DNA of 64,000 nucleotides from Comamonadaceae bacterium UBA2121 (GTDB taxonomy: Bacteria > Pseudomonadota > Gammaproteobacteria > Burkholderiales > Burkholderiaceae_C): the NCBI GenBank assembly GCA_002331385.1, contig DCYB01000004.1, positions 190,018-254,017 on the forward strand, written 5' to 3'. Made by a program: the position numbers and the translations under genes. The notes under the pieces were generated by a model. That model was not told the DNA's origin, made no database searches, and saw nothing but the letters and a program-made list of their open reading frames with translations. Below are positions 1 through 8,928 of this stretch, in pieces. Each line of letters opens with the position of its first letter. Positions within the stretch are counted from its first letter, which is position 1.

Positions 1-954
1 CTGACCAATGCCATCGCACGCCGGGCAGGCGCCCGTGGGCGAGTTGAACGAAAACAGGCGCGGCTCCAGTTCGGGCAGTGAATAGCTGCACACCGGGCAG
101 GCGAATTTGCTGGAAAAGAGATGCTCCTTGTCGGTGTCCATCTCCAGCACCAGCACGCGGCCGTTGCCTTCCGCGCCTCCCACACGCAGCACGGCTTCAA
201 CGCTTTCTGCCAGACGCTGCTTGGCGTCGGGGCGCACGCGCAGGCGGTCGATGACCACGTCGATATCGTGCTTTTCGGTTTTTTTCAGTGGCGGCAGGTT
301 TTCAAACTCGTACACGCTGCCATCCACGCGAAAGCGCACATAGCCCAGCGCCTGCATCTGCAAGAACAGCTCGTTGAACTCGCCCTTTTTCTGCCGCGCC
401 ACCGGGGCCAGTAGCATGATGCGCGACTCGTCCGGCAACGCCAGCACCGCGTCCACCATCTGGCTGACGGTCTGGGCGGCCAGCGGCAGATCGTGTTCCG
501 GACAAAACGGTGTGCCCGCGCGCGCATAAAGCAGGCGCAGGTAGTCATAGATCTCGGTGACCGTGCCCACGGTGGAGCGTGGGTTGTGGCTGGTGGCCTT
601 TTGCTCGATGCTGATGGCGGGCGACAGGCCCTCGATCAGATCGACATCGGGCTTGTCCAGCCGCCCGAGAAACTGGCGGGCGTAGGTGGACAGGCTCTCC
701 ACGTAGCGGCGCTGACCTTCCGCGTACAGCGTATCGAAGGCCAGGCTCGACTTGCCCGAGCCGGACAGCCCCGTGATCACCACCAGTTGGTCGCGCGGGA
801 TGTCCAGATCGATGTTTTTCAGATTGTGCGTGCGCGCGCCGCGGATGCTGATGCGGCGCTGACGCAGCGACTCGGCCATATAGCGGCCAGCGCTCACTTC
901 GGCGCTAGGATCGGCGTCGGGTTTCACGATAGACAGGTCGGGCTGAACGGGCAT
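1..954 (-). CDS. uvrA: UvrA, excinuclease ABC subunit A (N-terminal part, runs off window)
   Basis: UvrA is the damage-recognition ATPase of nucleotide excision repair. It acts as a dimer on DNA and loads UvrB. The visible 318 codons contain the first ABC Walker A motif (GLSGSGKSSLAFDTLYAEGQ) about 60 residues in, the family stretch RYVESLSTYARQFLG, and near the window edge the zinc-binding CPVC and CPAC pairs. The start ATG at 954 gives MPVQPDLSIVKPDADPSAE before the conserved core. The gene continues leftwards beyond base 1, so roughly two thirds of the usual 950-1000 residues are missing here. It is divergent from the MFS gene at 1298, an order common in Comamonadaceae. I saw no clear LexA-type operator in the shared upstream region. 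Confidence 0.97.
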   Translation of the reverse strand, partial: MPVQPDLSIVKPDADPSAEVSAGRYMAESLRQRRISIRGARTHNLKNIDLDIPRDQLVVITGLSGSGKSSLAFDTLYAEGQRRYVESLSTYARQFLGRLDKPDVDLIEGLSPAISIEQKATSHNPRSTVGTVTEIYDYLRLLYARAGTPFCPEHDLPLAAQTVSQMVDAVLALPDESRIMLLAPVARQKKGEFNELFLQMQALGYVRFRVDGSVYEFENLPPLKKTEKHDIDVVIDRLRVRPDAKQRLAESVEAVLRVGGAEGNGRVLVLEMDTDKEHLFSSKFACPVCSYSLPELEPRLFSFNSPTGACPACDGIGQ

Positions 955-1297
955 GGGCTCTCACACTTCGCAGGCGAACCGATCATCATAGGACACGGCC
1001 TCGGACATTGCACATTCCTGCGCAAATCACGTCATCGCGCAGGCCGTCATCTGGTTGTCACAAGCCCCAGCCGCCACAAGGGAGAAGCCGCCAAAGCGCC
1101 TGCGCAGGGCAGCCGCCCCCGAAAATGGCAGAATCACGCTCCAACTCGCAAGCCAAGTGCCCGTTGTCTGCGGATTCGCCAAATCATCCACCGGCGACGT
1201 GCGCGACAATGCAGGATTTGCCCGAAATCGACCCTCCTTGCCGATCCACCCGCCCGTGCCGGAAAACCAAACACCACCGCCCATCAGCCCCACACGC
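955..1297. promoter_or_regulatory. Divergent intergenic region between uvrA and the MFS gene
   Basis: About 343 bp without a convincing gene. Both flanking genes read away from it, so it must hold both promoters. Open frames crossing it are low-complexity and show no family resemblance. I found no inverted repeat, LexA-like box or riboswitch that I would defend. Confidence 0.5.
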
Positions 1298-2506
1298 ATG
1301 ACGCCGCTCGAGCGCCGCTCCAGCATCAGTCTGGCGCTGATCTTTGCGCTGCGCATGCTCGGCCTGTTCCTCGTGCTGCCGGTGTTTGCCCTGGAGGCGC
1401 GCAAGTACCCGGGCGGTGACGATCCGGCCATGGTGGGTCTGGCGATGGGCATCTATGGCCTGACGCAGGCCGTGCTGCAATTGCCGCTCGGCATGGCGTC
1501 CGACCGTTTCGGGCGCAAGCGCATCATCGTGCTCGGGCTCATCGTGTTCGCCGCAGGCAGTCTGCTGGCGGCGCTGGCAGATTCGCTCACGGGCCTGTTG
1601 CTGGGCCGCGCACTGCAAGGTGCGGGCGCGGTGTCCGCGGCCGTCACGGCCTTGCTGGCAGACCAGACACGCGATGGCGTGCGCACCAAGGCCATGGCGC
1701 TGGTGGGCGGCAGCATCGGGCTGATGTTCGCGATTGCGCTCGTCGCAGCGCCCGCATTGGCGGCGTGGATCGGCCTGTCCGGCCTGTTTGGCCTGACCTG
1801 CGCGTTGGCGCTTGCAGGCATCGCCGTCATCCTCTGGGTGGTTCCGCCCGAGCCGCGCCAGCATGCCGACGCACCGCGTGGCCGCGCCGCCGACGCATGG
1901 AAACACCCCGACCTGCTGCGCCTGAATCTGGGCGTGTTCGTGCTGCATACCGTGCAAATGGCGATGTGGGTCGCCGTGCCCGCGCTCATCGTGCAAGCGG
2001 GCTTGCCAAAAAGTGAGCACTGGCATCTGTATCTGCCCGCCGTCGTGCTGTCCTTCGTCGCCATGGGCGGATTGTTCTCCATGGAGCGCCGTGGCCGTCT
2101 GCGCGCCGCATTGCTGACCGCGATTGCGCTGGTCCTCAGCGTGCAGATCACCCTGGGCCTGCTGTTTGCCAGCGGCAGCACGCCATCGCTCTGGGCGCTG
2201 GGTTGTGTGCTGTTCATCTTCTTTTGCGGCTTCAACGCGCTGGAGGCCACGCAGCCCAGTCTGGTCTCGCGCATGGCGCCAGCCAATTTGCGCGGCGCGG
2301 CGCTGGGCAGCTACAACACGCTGCAGTCGCTGGGCCTGTTTGCAGGCGGCGCACTGGGCGGAGCGCTGATCAAATTCCTTGGCGCTCCGGGCTTGTTCGG
2401 CGTCACGGCGGCGCTGTGCGCGCTCTGGCTGCTGGTGACCTGGCCGCTGCGGCCCGTTGGTCGCGCTCAGGCGGCAGGCGCAGAAACGACGGCGAAAAAG
2501 GGATAA
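1298..2506 (+). CDS. MFS transporter (drug/metabolite efflux type)
   Basis: Predicted inner-membrane major facilitator of 402 residues with about 12 hydrophobic helices. Family marks include the loop 2-3 motif PLGMASDRFGRKRIIVLG (GxxxDRxGR-K type) and a cytoplasmic loop after about residue 185 rich in charged residues (PPEPRQHADAPRGRAADAW). The frame is open from 1055, but the first 81 codons of that longer version are arginine/proline-rich and unlike a transporter. The ATG at 1298 puts MTPLERRSSISLALIFALRM directly before helix 1 and is preferred. Its substrate cannot be read from sequence. It sits between uvrA and ssb, a position where homologous MFS genes are common in Comamonadaceae; a link to DNA repair is not implied. 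Confidence 0.9.
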   Translation: MTPLERRSSISLALIFALRMLGLFLVLPVFALEARKYPGGDDPAMVGLAMGIYGLTQAVLQLPLGMASDRFGRKRIIVLGLIVFAAGSLLAALADSLTGLLLGRALQGAGAVSAAVTALLADQTRDGVRTKAMALVGGSIGLMFAIALVAAPALAAWIGLSGLFGLTCALALAGIAVILWVVPPEPRQHADAPRGRAADAWKHPDLLRLNLGVFVLHTVQMAMWVAVPALIVQAGLPKSEHWHLYLPAVVLSFVAMGGLFSMERRGRLRAALLTAIALVLSVQITLGLLFASGSTPSLWALGCVLFIFFCGFNALEATQPSLVSRMAPANLRGAALGSYNTLQSLGLFAGGALGGALIKFLGAPGLFGVTAALCALWLLVTWPLRPVGRAQAAGAETTAKKG

Positions 2507-2640
2507 TCCGACGCCACCCAATGGGCTGACCAACGCCGCTTCCACGCCAGCCCCGGCTTGCGGCACAATCCCCCTTTCAGGCGCGCTACAACTCAACCAT
2601 TTGGCGCGCACACTCAACATTTAGCGAAGGTACAAGCAGC

Positions 2641-3201
2641 ATGGCATCCGTCAACAAAGTCATCATCGTCGGCAACCTGGGCCGCGACCCCGAAATGCGC
2701 ACCTTCCCCAACGGCGACCAGGTGGCCAACGTGACCATTGCCACGACCGACCGCTGGCGCGACAAGAACACGGGCGAGAACAAGGAAATCACCGAGTGGC
2801 ACCGCATCGTCTTCAACGGTCGCCTCGCTGAAATCGTCGGCCAGTACCTGCGCAAGGGCTCGCAGGTGTACGTGGAAGGCAGCCTGCGCACGCGCAAGTG
2901 GACCGACCAGTCCGGCCAGGAACGCTACACCACAGAAATCCGCGCCGATACCATGCAGATGCTCGGCAGCCGTCAGGGCTCCGGCGGTGGCAGTGGTGGT
3001 GGCGGCTACGACGATAGCGGCTACGGTGGCAACGATGGCGGCTACGACGCACCTGCCCCCCAGCGCCGCGCCGCGCCCGCGCCAGCCCCCATGGCACCTC
3101 GCCCGGCCGCACCAGCGCCGCGCCCCGCGCCCGCCCCCGTGCAGCAGCAGCCGCGCGCGAATTCGGGCTTTGACGATATGGATGACGATATTCCGTTCTA
3201 G
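2641..3201 (+). CDS. ssb: Single-stranded DNA-binding protein SSB
   Basis: SSB coats single-stranded DNA during replication, recombination and repair, and recruits partner proteins through its C-terminal tip. The 186-residue product has the OB fold in residues 1-110 (MASVNKVIIVGNLGRDPEMR, then TEWHRIVFNGRLAEIVGQYL), a Gly-rich then Ala/Pro-rich linker (about 117-175), and the acidic tail DDMDDDIPF. The start ATG follows a GAAGG-like site (gcgaaggtacaagcagc). A strong terminator follows, so ssb ends its transcription unit and marks the left edge of the accessory island. Confidence 0.97.
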   Translation: MASVNKVIIVGNLGRDPEMRTFPNGDQVANVTIATTDRWRDKNTGENKEITEWHRIVFNGRLAEIVGQYLRKGSQVYVEGSLRTRKWTDQSGQERYTTEIRADTMQMLGSRQGSGGGSGGGGYDDSGYGGNDGGYDAPAPQRRAAPAPAPMAPRPAAPAPRPAPAPVQQQPRANSGFDDMDDDIPF

Positions 3202-3230
3202 ACCGGAATTTTTTGGATCTGTAAACAAAG

Positions 3231-3263
3231 AGCCCCAAGTGATTGTCACTTGGGGCTTTTTTC
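3231..3263 (+). terminator. Rho-independent terminator of ssb
   Basis: Perfect 12-bp stem AGCCCCAAGTGA / TCACTTGGGGCT (3231-3242 and 3246-3257) with a 3-nt loop TTG, followed by a run of six to seven T. It lies 30 bp after the ssb stop codon. Confidence 0.95.
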
Positions 3264-3329
3264 ATTGTTTACACTTTTTGCGACTTGCCATAACATGTTT
3301 GTTATCGATCACTTCTTGAAAACGTCAAC

Positions 3330-3446
3330 ATGTCGAGCCGCTTCCAGGTCAGGACGGTTAGGTTTGAGTCTGGCGAGCGGTTCCCCCTCCTGATTGACCG
3401 CGCCTCCGGCTCACCACTCTTTGAGCCGACCAAGCTTCCACGATGA
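3330..3446 (+). pseudogene. Integrase N-terminal remnant (38 codons)
   Basis: A short frame reads MSSRFQVRTVRFESGERF and then LLIDRASGSPLFEPT before stopping. This resembles the start of a family of site-specific tyrosine recombinases, whose N-termini have a 'RT(F/V)..(G/S)GERF..L(V/I)D...G.PL..P' pattern (from memory). The catalytic domain is absent: after LFEPT the frame gives KLPR and a TGA. That stop overlaps the start of the RecD2-like gene (ATGA at 3443-3446), so translation of this stub could be coupled to the helicase. The likeliest reading is a recombination junction that cut off the integrase. A short leader peptide is an alternative. Confidence 0.55.
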
Positions 3447-5712
3447 CAGTTGACGAGATCGTCCGGGTCATTTCGATTCGCAGTGATAACCCCCGTGGGT
3501 TTGGTGGCTGCATTTTTTCCGCCCGACCCATCGACCCGAATGGCAACGTGCGTGATGCGCGCAAGCACGTGGTTGTTGAGGTGTCTCACAAGGTCCTCGC
3601 AGGTGCAGCGGTAGAGGTTGGGCAATGGTGGCGAGTGACTGGTTCATCGTCGCAGTTCAAGCGGGAAGTCCATGGCTTCCAAGTGACGGAAGTCCAGATC
3701 AAGGCCGAAACCCTCATCTCCTTGCTCCCGTCAGGTGAGCACATCGTCGCGTTCATGTCGGATCACGATGCGTTTGTAGGCATCGGGCCGGTCAAGGCGC
3801 GTCGGTTGTGGGAGACGTACGGCGAGCGTCTTTACGACGTCCTTGATCGAGGAGACGTCGCTGCACTAGCCGCAGTGCTGTCGAAGGAGAGCGCTGCTCA
3901 AGTGGCTGAGGCCTGGACGAAGTGCGGGGACGGTCGAACCCTGCAAAATGGCTTCAAGCAAAGAAATTCGATGTGTCGATCGGCCGCAAGGTCATCCAGT
4001 TCTTCGGCCGCGAAACGTCCAAGAAGCTGGAAGAAGATCCTTACCGCCTGCTCAGCTTCTGCGCGACTTGGCGTCAAGTGGACCAACTCGCGCAGGAACA
4101 TTTCCTAGTCAAACCTGATGACCCTCGCCGGCTTCAAGGAGCTATCGAAGAAGCCTGTTACCGGCTTTTTGGCGATGGGCATACGTCTGCTCTGAGCCAT
4201 CGAATGATGAGCATCCTGCAGGGCGTTTTGGGGACCCAGACAAAGACTTTCCGATGGCGTCATCTCGTCGAGAGTTCGCTGTCTGCAGGACTCACCAACG
4301 GCAGCTTCTTGGTTGGGCCACATGGCGTTCAACCCTTGGGAGCCTATGCCATGGAGCGCCAAGTCGCTCTTGCTGTCGCATCCCGTTTGAGATCATCCTC
4401 GAAACAACTGCTCCCTGAGGATGAAATCGAATCGATCCTGGCCGAGTACGAAAAGGCGGAAGGTATCGACCTGAACGCGGACCAAAGGAAGGCCCTGCTT
4501 TTAGCGTCCGCCCAAACCTTCACTTTGGTCACCGGTGGCGCCGGGGTTGGCAAGACGACGGTTCTGAAGGCGCTCTATTCGATCTTCGATAAGGCGGGGA
4601 TCGCGATCACCCAGCTTGCTCTGGCAGGCCGAGCCGCAAAGAGGATGCAAGAAGCGACCGGCAGGCCCGCCTCAACCATCGCGGCATTCCTGAGAGGAGC
4701 AAAAGAAGGCAGCTTTGACGAGCGGGCCGTGTTCGTGGTCGACGAGGCCAGTCTCGTGGACATCATCTCCATGAGCCGACTGTGCGATGTGTTTGGCGAT
4801 GCGCCGCGCATCGTGCTCGTCGGAGACCCCGCCCAGCTGATGCCTGTAGGACCTGGACTTGTGCTGCATGCACTCACCAAGGTGCAAGCGGTTCCCCTGG
4901 CGCAGTTGACCGTGGTCAAGCGCTATGGCGGTCACATCGCCGAAGCCGCGATGGCCATTCGGAATGGTCAATGGCCCAACCTTCCTGGCGATGCCGATTC
5001 GGACATTTCATTCCTCTCCTGCGATGTCTCGGTGCGCGACGGTCGTTCCGATCTGTCCGACATCGTGCTGGACCTTTTCAAGATCGACCCCGAGAACTCG
5101 CAGATCCTGTGCAGCCGCCGAGGGGGCGTTGAAGGCACCAAGGGGATCAATGCACTCTGCCAGAGACATTTCACATCCAGCAGTCCGCCAGTCTTGAGCT
5201 GGAGCGATCAGCACAGCAGCCTGGTTCACACTGGGTTCCACCTTGGCGATCGCATCTTGTGTATCAAGAATCTGTGGGATCACGGTCTTCAAAATGGCTC
5301 CATCGGCAAGATCGTCGAGGTGACGCATGCCGATTTCATTGTGTCTTCCGATGATGACGCCGGGCCTCGGTCGATTGCATTGGCCTGGGCGGATTGGGAT
5401 GACGGCGTTCGTCGGCCAGTGACGGATGAGATCTTGGACTACCTGGAGCTAGGGTACGCGATCACGACCCACAAGGCTCAAGGATCCCAGTGGCGAAGGG
5501 CGATCGTTCCAGTCGCACAGAACCGGCTTCTTGATCGCACGCTGCTGTACACAGCCATCACGCGCGCCCAGAGCCAGGTGTTGCTGGTCGGCGATCTTGC
5601 GACAGCAAGAAATGCGGTGGAGGCTGAGCCGAAGAGCCAGGACAGAAACGTCGCGCTGGATCTGCATCTCGCGCATTGTTTGTCCAAGGAGGAGGGGCTG
5701 GAGCTCGCCTGA
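3443..5712 (+). pseudogene. RecD2-like SF1B helicase, interrupted by a -1 frameshift
   Basis: Two overlapping frames together encode about 755 residues of a RecD2-type DNA helicase. Frame one (from ATG 3443) carries the N-terminal domain and a helix-hairpin-helix stretch (GIGPVKARRLWETYGERLYD) and reads EAWTKCGDGRTLQ. The next conserved segment, WLQAKKFDVSIGRKVIQFFG, lies one frame over. The switch falls in an A4 run at 3945-3948; one extra A would restore LQKWLQAKKF. The second part has Walker A (TGGAGVGKTT), Walker B (VFVVDEASLVD), GDPAQLMPVG, and the C-terminal motifs YAITTHKAQGSQW and LLYTAITRAQSQVLLVG. No canonical slippery heptamer is present, so a real indel or an assembly error is more likely than programmed shifting. 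It starts by ATGA overlap with the integrase stub and is followed 61 bp later by the OLD-type gene. Confidence 0.85.
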
Positions 5713-5773
5713 AGGCCAGAGGACTTGGCAGCCGGAGCCTTTTATTTGAACCCCGTAAAAAGAGGAAAGAACA

Positions 5774-7564
5774 ATGCGGATAGCCAACCTGAAGATCGAG
5801 AACTTTCGTGGTGTGCGAACTGGCTTTGTGCAGTTCGGCAAGCATCCTGTTCTCGTTGGAGATAACAAAACTGGCAAGACCACGCTGATCGAAGCGCTGA
5901 CTCTCGTACTTGGAAGAGATCGCCTGGTGCGGGAGTTGACGGAGCATGACTTCTTCGGATCCAACCCACAGCCGGCCGACAGGATCAAAGTCGTCGCGAC
6001 GGTTACTGATTTTCCAGGGGACGACCCGGAGCAGAGCAGCCAGTGGTTTCGTGATGAGCGGGCGGTCGTCAAATGGCTTGACGAGGCAACAGGCCAGGTG
6101 CATCCGGTGCGCAACAACGCGGCGTGGAAGCTTTGCTGTCAACTCGGTGTTCAGGCGCGCTTCGACCATGACAGCTTGGCTGTTGAAACCGTGCGCTACT
6201 TCCATGACCACGATGATCCCATCGATCCCTTCGCCGACGAGGCGCCGGCTCCTGTTCCGGGCAAGCTCATTCAGGAACTGAGCTTCTATCTCGTGCGCGC
6301 GAGCAGGACTTGGGACAAAGTTTTTTCGTGGGGGAACGAACTTTTCAAGCGCACCGTGCTGGCGGCCGCGGCCCAGCCTTCAGGCGCGCTGCTCGCTGAA
6401 CGCGATCGCCTACGGGCACCTGCCCAGCCGATCGATGCTGACCCTGGCATTCAACCTCTGATCGAGAATCTGAACAGCGAGCTTGCTCGCTCGTTTCCAA
6501 ACGCCCCAAAGGTCCAGTTGAGGCTCACCAGCACGGACAGTCGGTCGGTGATGGAGGCAGTTTCAGCCCACTTCGCAGGCAACGATGGCTTCAGCATTCC
6601 AGCCGGGAGACAAGGCAGCGGTTTGGTCTCCATGCAGGGGCTATTGCTGCTGCTGGAGCTTGGCCGCGCTCGTGCTGCAAGCGGTGGAGAGTTCCTCATG
6701 GCTCTGGAAGAGCCTGAGGTCCATCTCCCGCCATCTGCGCAGCAACGGTTGGTTCAGCGAGTCCAAGCCCTGTATACCCAAACCTTCGTGACGACTCATT
6801 CGCCGCTCGTCGCCAGCATGGCGGATCCGACCTCGGTGCTGATTTTGAAGAAGCATGACGGGGTTCTCTCTGCCGAGCCATTCTTGGACACGCCACTTCC
6901 TGCAGCGGCGCCGAACTGGAAGCGCAAGTTCTTTCAACACAGCCGTGTTGATGTGTTGAGTGCCTTGATGCAGCCTGCACTCCTCGTCCCAGAGGGTAGA
7001 GCCGACTTCCAACTGCTGCGTTGCATCCTCCGGCCTTTGATGATGACCGAAGGGTGGATCGACCCGATGCCGCGCCCCTTCGGCATCGAAGTCGGGGTGG
7101 TTCCCACGGAAGACGCAAACGTCATTGAAACCCATCGGCTGATGCAGCGGCTCCACAGACGCGTGTGTTGCCTTGTTGATGGTGACGCAGCTGGGCTGGA
7201 CTACGCCAATCAACTGCGGCAAGAAGCGGCACCGCCGAGCGCGATCATCCGCTGGAACGACGGCGCAATGATCGAAGACGCCGTCGGGTGGATCCTCAGT
7301 GCAGACGAGCCTACGGTGCTAGGAAAGTTGGTGGAGATGGGCCCGCAACCTCCGGCTTCAACCGCCGCGGTGGTGGCCTACCTGAAGACGAAGAAGATGG
7401 ACATCATCGCCTACGAAAGTCTTGCGGAGGCCATTGCCACGACGCCAGGCTGCAGGGCGCAGGCGGCGGACCTGCTGAGCGGTCTGGCTTGTGCTTGCGC
7501 CGGCGATGAGGCGACGCAGCGCTTTGTTCGCGATGCCAATGGGGTGTGGGTGTTTCAGCCGTGA
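5774..7564 (+). CDS. OLD-family ATPase with C-terminal TOPRIM nuclease domain (GajA-like)
   Basis: Predicted ATP-regulated DNA endonuclease of 596 residues, close in length to GajA of the Gabija phage-defence system. The ATPase half has Walker A GDNKTGKTTL (about 29-38), an ABC-signature-like RQGSGLVSMQGLLLLLEL near 278-295, Walker B MALEEPEVHLPP near 310 and an H-loop VTTHSPLVAS near 340. The TOPRIM half shows LLVPEGRADFQLL (acidic residue near 406) and CCLVDGDAAGLDYA (near 466-472), matching the E and DxD metal-binding motifs. The start has an AGAGGAAAG ribosome site (5760-5768). Its stop overlaps a GTG start of the UvrD-like gene (GTGA, 7561-7564). OLD followed by a UvrD-like helicase is the class 2 OLD/Gabija layout. 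The nuclease function is inferred from motifs. Confidence 0.88.
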   Translation: MRIANLKIENFRGVRTGFVQFGKHPVLVGDNKTGKTTLIEALTLVLGRDRLVRELTEHDFFGSNPQPADRIKVVATVTDFPGDDPEQSSQWFRDERAVVKWLDEATGQVHPVRNNAAWKLCCQLGVQARFDHDSLAVETVRYFHDHDDPIDPFADEAPAPVPGKLIQELSFYLVRASRTWDKVFSWGNELFKRTVLAAAAQPSGALLAERDRLRAPAQPIDADPGIQPLIENLNSELARSFPNAPKVQLRLTSTDSRSVMEAVSAHFAGNDGFSIPAGRQGSGLVSMQGLLLLLELGRARAASGGEFLMALEEPEVHLPPSAQQRLVQRVQALYTQTFVTTHSPLVASMADPTSVLILKKHDGVLSAEPFLDTPLPAAAPNWKRKFFQHSRVDVLSALMQPALLVPEGRADFQLLRCILRPLMMTEGWIDPMPRPFGIEVGVVPTEDANVIETHRLMQRLHRRVCCLVDGDAAGLDYANQLRQEAAPPSAIIRWNDGAMIEDAVGWILSADEPTVLGKLVEMGPQPPASTAAVVAYLKTKKMDIIAYESLAEAIATTPGCRAQAADLLSGLACACAGDEATQRFVRDANGVWVFQP

Positions 7565-8823
7565 CGGTCCGCGCATTCACCGGCGGCGCTGGTTGCGGCA
7601 AGACCCACATGCTGATGGATTCACTGTCAGCGCATCTGGACGCTGCACCTTTGCATGCTGGTCAGAAAGTCCTCGCGCTCACGTTCATGCACGGATCTCG
7701 GCGACGCTTGGAAGAGCGTCTCAGGATGCTTCAGAACCTCAGGGGCAAGATGGAGTGCACGACCATCGACAGCTTCGCATGGCGGCTGGTCAGGCGTTGG
7801 CGTTCCCTCGCTGCGGCACTCGGCTTCGCAAACATCGAACCGACTGAGTACGAGCGCGTATGTGAAGCTGCAGGAGCCCTTGCACAGGTCAAGGAAGTCC
7901 ACAACTGGGTGGCGGCGACTTTTCCTATCCTTGTCGTAGATGAGGCCCAAGACATGACCGTGAACCGTCTCAGCATGGTCGCGGGCCTGGCCAACAAATT
8001 GGAGGTCTTCATCGCCGCGGACGAGTTTCAATGCCTCAGCGAGGAGCTCCGCCCCAACCCTGCATGCGCTTGGCTCACCCAAGTATGCGCCCCAGAGGAA
8101 CTGACGCAGCCCCGTCGGACCAACGTCGGCGAGTTGCTCGATGCAGCTCGAGCGATTCGCGCCGGCGAAGGGCCGAAGTCAGCGAAATTCTTCATGGTTG
8201 CGCAAACGTCGACGGCTCCGTTGGCTGGCGCATGGATCAACTCCAATTTGAACTGGTACGGCGGGGGAAAGCGCGTCGCGATCATCACCCCAACGCATGG
8301 CACGTTTTCAAGGGCTGCATTGGCCTGGGCTGCCGCAAACAAGACCAAGAAGGGCGCTGGCCCTTACAACGTCGCTTGGGAGCAGTCGGAAGCGAAAGCT
8401 GCAACCGAGTACCTCGCCACGATCCAGTTGGCAGACCAGGCTGACGGTGTTTCCATCGCTGCCATCCTCGCCGCTGCTGGTGATGCCAGAACGGCCAGAG
8501 ATGTGACCGAATGGCTTGAGACTCAACGTCGGACCAAGGCGAAGGTGCAGTTCACGAGGGACGAGGTTGTGAAGTTGGTTGAGCATTCCTTTTCTCAGCG
8601 CCGCCAGTCTCGACGAAGCGATGTTCGTGGCTGGAAGGGGATGACAGTTCACAGGGCCAAGAACCGAGAATTCGACAACGTCATTGTTCTTTGGCCAGCA
8701 GCTGTCGGTGGCAGCGACGACCAGAAGAGGCGTTTGCTCTACAACGCAGTGACACGCGCGAAAGAGCGATGCATCGTTCTTGTGCAGGCAGCGGCCCACA
8801 TGAGCCGGCCTCCCTTCACGTGA
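7561..8823 (+). CDS. UvrD/Rep-like helicase (GajB-like)
   Basis: SF1A helicase-like protein of 420 residues from GTG 7561. An upstream ATG at 7546 would add five residues, but the GTG makes the 4-bp GTGA overlap with the preceding stop, typical of coupled genes. Motifs in order: Walker A (FTGGAGCGKTHML, about residues 5-17), motif Ia-like ALTFMHGSRRRLEERL, motif II LVVDEAQDM near 127, LTQPRRT, motif V GMTVHRAKNREFDNVIVLWP and motif VI LLYNAVTRAKERCIVLVQ. It is shorter than full UvrD (about 700), as expected for GajB. Partner of the OLD-type protein directly upstream; in Gabija the helicase-like protein binds and modulates the nuclease. That role is inferred here. Confidence 0.87.
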   Translation: MTVRAFTGGAGCGKTHMLMDSLSAHLDAAPLHAGQKVLALTFMHGSRRRLEERLRMLQNLRGKMECTTIDSFAWRLVRRWRSLAAALGFANIEPTEYERVCEAAGALAQVKEVHNWVAATFPILVVDEAQDMTVNRLSMVAGLANKLEVFIAADEFQCLSEELRPNPACAWLTQVCAPEELTQPRRTNVGELLDAARAIRAGEGPKSAKFFMVAQTSTAPLAGAWINSNLNWYGGGKRVAIITPTHGTFSRAALAWAAANKTKKGAGPYNVAWEQSEAKAATEYLATIQLADQADGVSIAAILAAAGDARTARDVTEWLETQRRTKAKVQFTRDEVVKLVEHSFSQRRQSRRSDVRGWKGMTVHRAKNREFDNVIVLWPAAVGGSDDQKRRLLYNAVTRAKERCIVLVQAAAHMSRPPFT

Positions 8824-8928
8824 AGCACATCCCGTCTGGAGGTTGTGGCTTGCTCTGGCGCTCTGGCTCGATGCTCAACCCCTGCTAGGTGACTCGCGAC
8901 CTACTCACTAAGTTTGCGTGGCGGGCGT

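Noticed and set aside
1184..2620. 478-codon minus-strand frame opposite the MFS gene
   Set aside because: Gln/Arg/Ala-rich composition without motifs, fully antisense to a convincing transporter gene.
3940..3952. Programmed -1 frameshift in the RecD2-like gene
   Set aside because: The sequence G CAA AAT at the shift does not match the X XXY YYZ slippery pattern and no stimulatory hairpin was evident; an indel is simpler.
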